Notes under the pieces: model-generated
Database searches by the model: none
The model's input: the letters and a program-made list of their open reading frames with translations, nothing else
What the model was told of the DNA's origin: nothing
Translations under genes and position numbers: made by a program
Part shown: positions 61,541-64,000 of the stretch, one piece after another
Position numbering within the stretch: the first letter of the stretch is position 1
How the letters are laid out: the number at the start of each line of letters is the position of its first letter
Source of the DNA: Opisthorchis felineus
Lineage: Eukaryota > Platyhelminthes > Trematoda > Opisthorchiida > Opisthorchiidae
Length of the DNA: 64,000 nucleotides
Reading direction: 5' to 3'
NCBI GenBank assembly: GCA_004794785.1
Contig: SJOL01008635.1
Coordinates: forward strand, 916,369-980,368

Positions 61541-63598
61541 ACCAAACCGGGGAAATTTAATATAACTACAAAAAATGGTGCACAAGCTCGATGACAGCGC
61601 CCACATACGCCGGTCACAGAGAATACATTTTTCGCTGTCTCGCAGAACTTCTAAAATCAAGTTCTTGCTACAACCATGTTACTTGAGGCAACGTGTACCT
61701 TCAAACTCTCACTCTTTGGGCTTAAATCCTTATGTCTGAAAGAAGAACATCAATCTATGTTGCCGTGAGCGTTCCGTCAAGCTGCCTGACTGTACGTTGC
61801 AAGCGATCTTCGCTTGGTTATCTGGAGGGCACGGCGACGTTTAGCCACCAGCTATGACAGAGATCGACGTGGTCTGCAGGCGGCTTTGTCCCACTGTCTA
61901 CAAAATATCTTATTTACTCTGGATGCTTTTGCTAGAGTGTGTACACTTATGGAAGTAAAGCTAGTGGATGACCCAGCTATGCATTGCTTCGAAGTAAACG
62001 TCTAGTCCACATTTTTTGGTGATTTAACACATGGTTACGGATTCTAAATGCACCGCATGTGGCAATTATTTTGTCATTATTTTTATAGAATCTCATCGCC
62101 AAGAAACCAACATAAGCACTTCTCGATTTGAATGTAAACAAATGCAGTACACATGCATCTAGAAGGATTTAAGCACACACTCGGGGGCTTTCCTTTAAAT
62201 AAATATTTTTGTGGATGCCCAGTGCCACCTTACAACTCCAAATGCCATGAATCACAGGTTATGAAGCGTATCTAAGCCTACGTGCCCAACTTTTCAATCC
62301 CTCAGTGGATCAAATCGCAGTTTTGTGTTCTGTTGCTTTATTCCACATTTACATTTGCTCTCTTGCGCCACACTTGTTAGATTAGGCATCAGGCAAAATG
62401 TATCTGTTTGTATTGTTCAGAATATCTAGCAGCGAAGCACGGACATCTAGACACGTTTGCTAACTTTGCTGCTCGATTGAACTTCTTGCGATTGACCCAC
62501 CAACTATGAGAGGTACAAAACTACTATACTGGCTGCTATCAGCTTGATCCAGCAGTTGCCCTATCACGTACCTACGATCAACAATGACACCTGTTAACTT
62601 AACTGGCCACTTCAAACTGGATGCCTCCAAACTAGTGACTACGGTTCAACCAAGTTGGCTGTGTCACTTTGCAGCGTGGTAAATTACAGAGGCTGTTATA
62701 ACTCAGGAGTTGTTTGCAAAGGTAAAGGCATATCGATGTTTATTCAGAGCCACTTCTTCAGCTGTATTGACAGTCCAATTGTGCTGCTCGGAGACGTCAG
62801 CATAGTTGAGTGCTCACCATATGGAATTGAGCACTGTAAAGAAGTAAACTTTACTGAAATTAACCGTGGAGTTGGGCTGAATTTTTTGTCGCAACCATGT
62901 TCAACCTGCATCATGAAAGCTTGGCACGTCAGTCGATGTAAAGTTAGGGAAGTCCCCACGGGGTTGCCCTGAGCATTGAAAATGAGATCAGTAAGGCATT
63001 ATCAGAGTACCTGTTACTGTAGAGTGAAAACGAGGACTTATCAGATGAACCAGTAGAATGGAATGTTTAAAGGTTATGCAGCATAAAGGGACAAAACTGT
63101 TAGTTGCCTGAAAGTAAAAATTCTTCGTTGATAAAATAAACTTAACATGTATGGTTCAGAAGTATTCAGTATCCACCTCGGGTAGTCCCACAATTTGGCG
63201 CCGAGAGGTAGCAAACTCTTGAAACAAATATTATATTTTCCCGTACATCATATTTAGAAGCTTTACTTTGGGTGACTGACTGGAGAAGGAAGGATTTCGT
63301 GACGAATTTAACTAGAGGACTTTGCGACAAGCATATATCCAGGAAGCTGGGGAGCAAAATATTTCCTTAAAGTTTTCTTAGTCTTCGCCCAACACAGCTC
63401 AGTCGCAGAAGATTTTCACTGTGGCGTTTTGCTCCGTAAATAGCGCTTTTTGTACAAGTGGTTATTTATATGCAGTGTGACCAGCAAAAAAGTACAGCCG
63501 CTATGTGACAAATAAACCTGATCCATGGGAGTAGAGGTAGAAAAAAGTTAGTTTTGCCGCGAAAACACCGGGTGGGTTAAGAAATCAGCCATGCTTAC
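61541..63598. other. rest of the LIM 1 intron
   Basis: No exon supported. A 105-codon plus frame at 62,655-62,972 has a Cys-rich C-terminal half, but no splice borders were found. Confidence 0.3.
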
Positions 63599-63738
63599 CC
63601 GAGAGGTTTATTGCACGCCTTACATCGAAAGCAGTTTACATGATAAATCCGTTTTAGAATGCTCAAACGCTCCGCTGGATACACCTTCTTCTGGCATACA
63701 TAACAATTCATTTCTTCAAGTGCTATTGTTTGAATTTC
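63599..63738 (-). CDS. LIM domain 1, first-half exon
   Basis: The exon is 140 nt, with acceptor CATTCGCTCATTTTAG and donor GTAAGC, phase 0 in and 2 out. It reads CYVCQKKVYPAERLSILK, then IYHVNCFRCKAC. Zinc ligands are Cys12, Cys15, His33, Cys36, Cys39 and Cys42, spacing C-x2-C-x17-H-x2-C-x2-C-x2-C, identical to LIM 2. The second half lies 4.6 kb away at 58,956-59,029. The Val-Tyr-Pro and Cys-Phe-Arg-Cys elements recall EPLIN (LIMA1)-like LIM domains of actin-associated proteins. That likeness is from memory and not a subfamily assignment. The plus-strand frame over the same bases is a shadow. Confidence 0.9.
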
Positions 63739-63821
63739 CTAAAATGAGCGAATGCAACATCAGAAAAGAAGTCAGCTTGTGTCGGTGACGTACACATTGT
63801 GCCAGACTGAAATTTCCTTAC

Positions 63822-63938
63822 CTCTAGTTTGCGTTGTAAGCGTGCAACCCTTTCAGGGTTGGCAACGCAAATCTTGGGATTCTCCATCGTGCGTTCAGGT
63901 TTGCTCAAGCTGACTGAAATAGACCTTGGCCGAGGGCT
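63822..63938 (-). CDS. linker exon before LIM 1
   Basis: The exon is 117 nt (39 codons), phase 0 in and 0 out, with acceptor TTTATTTTCAACTTTAG and donor GTAAGG. It joins in frame to the LIM exon at 63,738. The first part is Ser/Pro/Arg-rich and disordered-looking; the end (NPERVARLQRKLE) looks helical and runs straight into the LIM domain. The gene continues upstream of the window edge, so its start is not seen. Confidence 0.65.
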
Positions 63939-64000
63939 CTAAAGTTGAAAATAAAATGAATTAAGCAAAATATTTATACACCAATGTACCCAGATATCCG

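Noticed and set aside
1..64000. CRISPR arrays, bacterial operons, phage genes
   Set aside because: No spaced direct repeats, no long adjacent ORFs and no ribosome-binding pattern. The window is eukaryotic in every respect.

Overview
This window looks like nuclear DNA from a flatworm (Platyhelminthes, probably a fluke or tapeworm). There are no operons and no ORF longer than 178 codons. The convincing coding pieces are short exons with GT-AG borders whose phases agree. The interspersed repeats include decayed endonuclease plus reverse-transcriptase elements of a type known to me from fluke and tapeworm genomes. The organism call is an inference, and I cannot name the species.

The best-supported gene is on the minus strand between about 64 kb and 46.6 kb. 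It encodes a multi-LIM protein. Three complete LIM zinc-binding domains are visible (63.6+59.0 kb, 53.0+52.7 kb, 49.4+49.2 kb). Each is split by a phase-2 intron at the same place into a 140-143 nt exon and an exon of exactly 74 nt. All three have identical zinc-ligand spacing. Exons upstream, between and downstream of them are proposed with lower confidence. The long intron of the first LIM domain (59,030-63,598) carries a degenerate non-LTR retrotransposon on the same strand, ending right beside the second LIM exon. A tRNA-Ala-like SINE lies at 56.1 kb.

From left to right: 0.3-2.5 kb, a candidate minus-strand gene end; 0.86-1.3, 10.6-11.1 and 13.6 kb, copies of one repeat family, one of them palindromic; 4.3-8.3 kb, candidate plus-strand exons with a stop codon and AATAAA; 9.7-10.6 kb, a weak minus-strand candidate; 12.4-12.9 kb, a GC-rich block; 17.4-19.4 kb, a compact minus-strand gene with seven phase-consistent exons; 24.2-26.3 kb, a three-exon plus-strand gene end; 29.1-29.3 kb, a plus-strand exon; 34.9-35.6 kb, a second retroelement relic; 36.2-38.2 kb, a 0.93 kb sequence present on both sides of an assembly gap; 38.3-40.0 kb, a run of plus-strand ORFs; 40.1-46.6 kb, little of note; 46.6-64 kb, the LIM gene with its repeats.

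Only the LIM and retroelement calls rest on recognised families. The other exons were found by eye from splice-site strength, open frame and phase agreement. Open frames often occur on both strands here, so their strand could be wrong, and no function is claimed for them.
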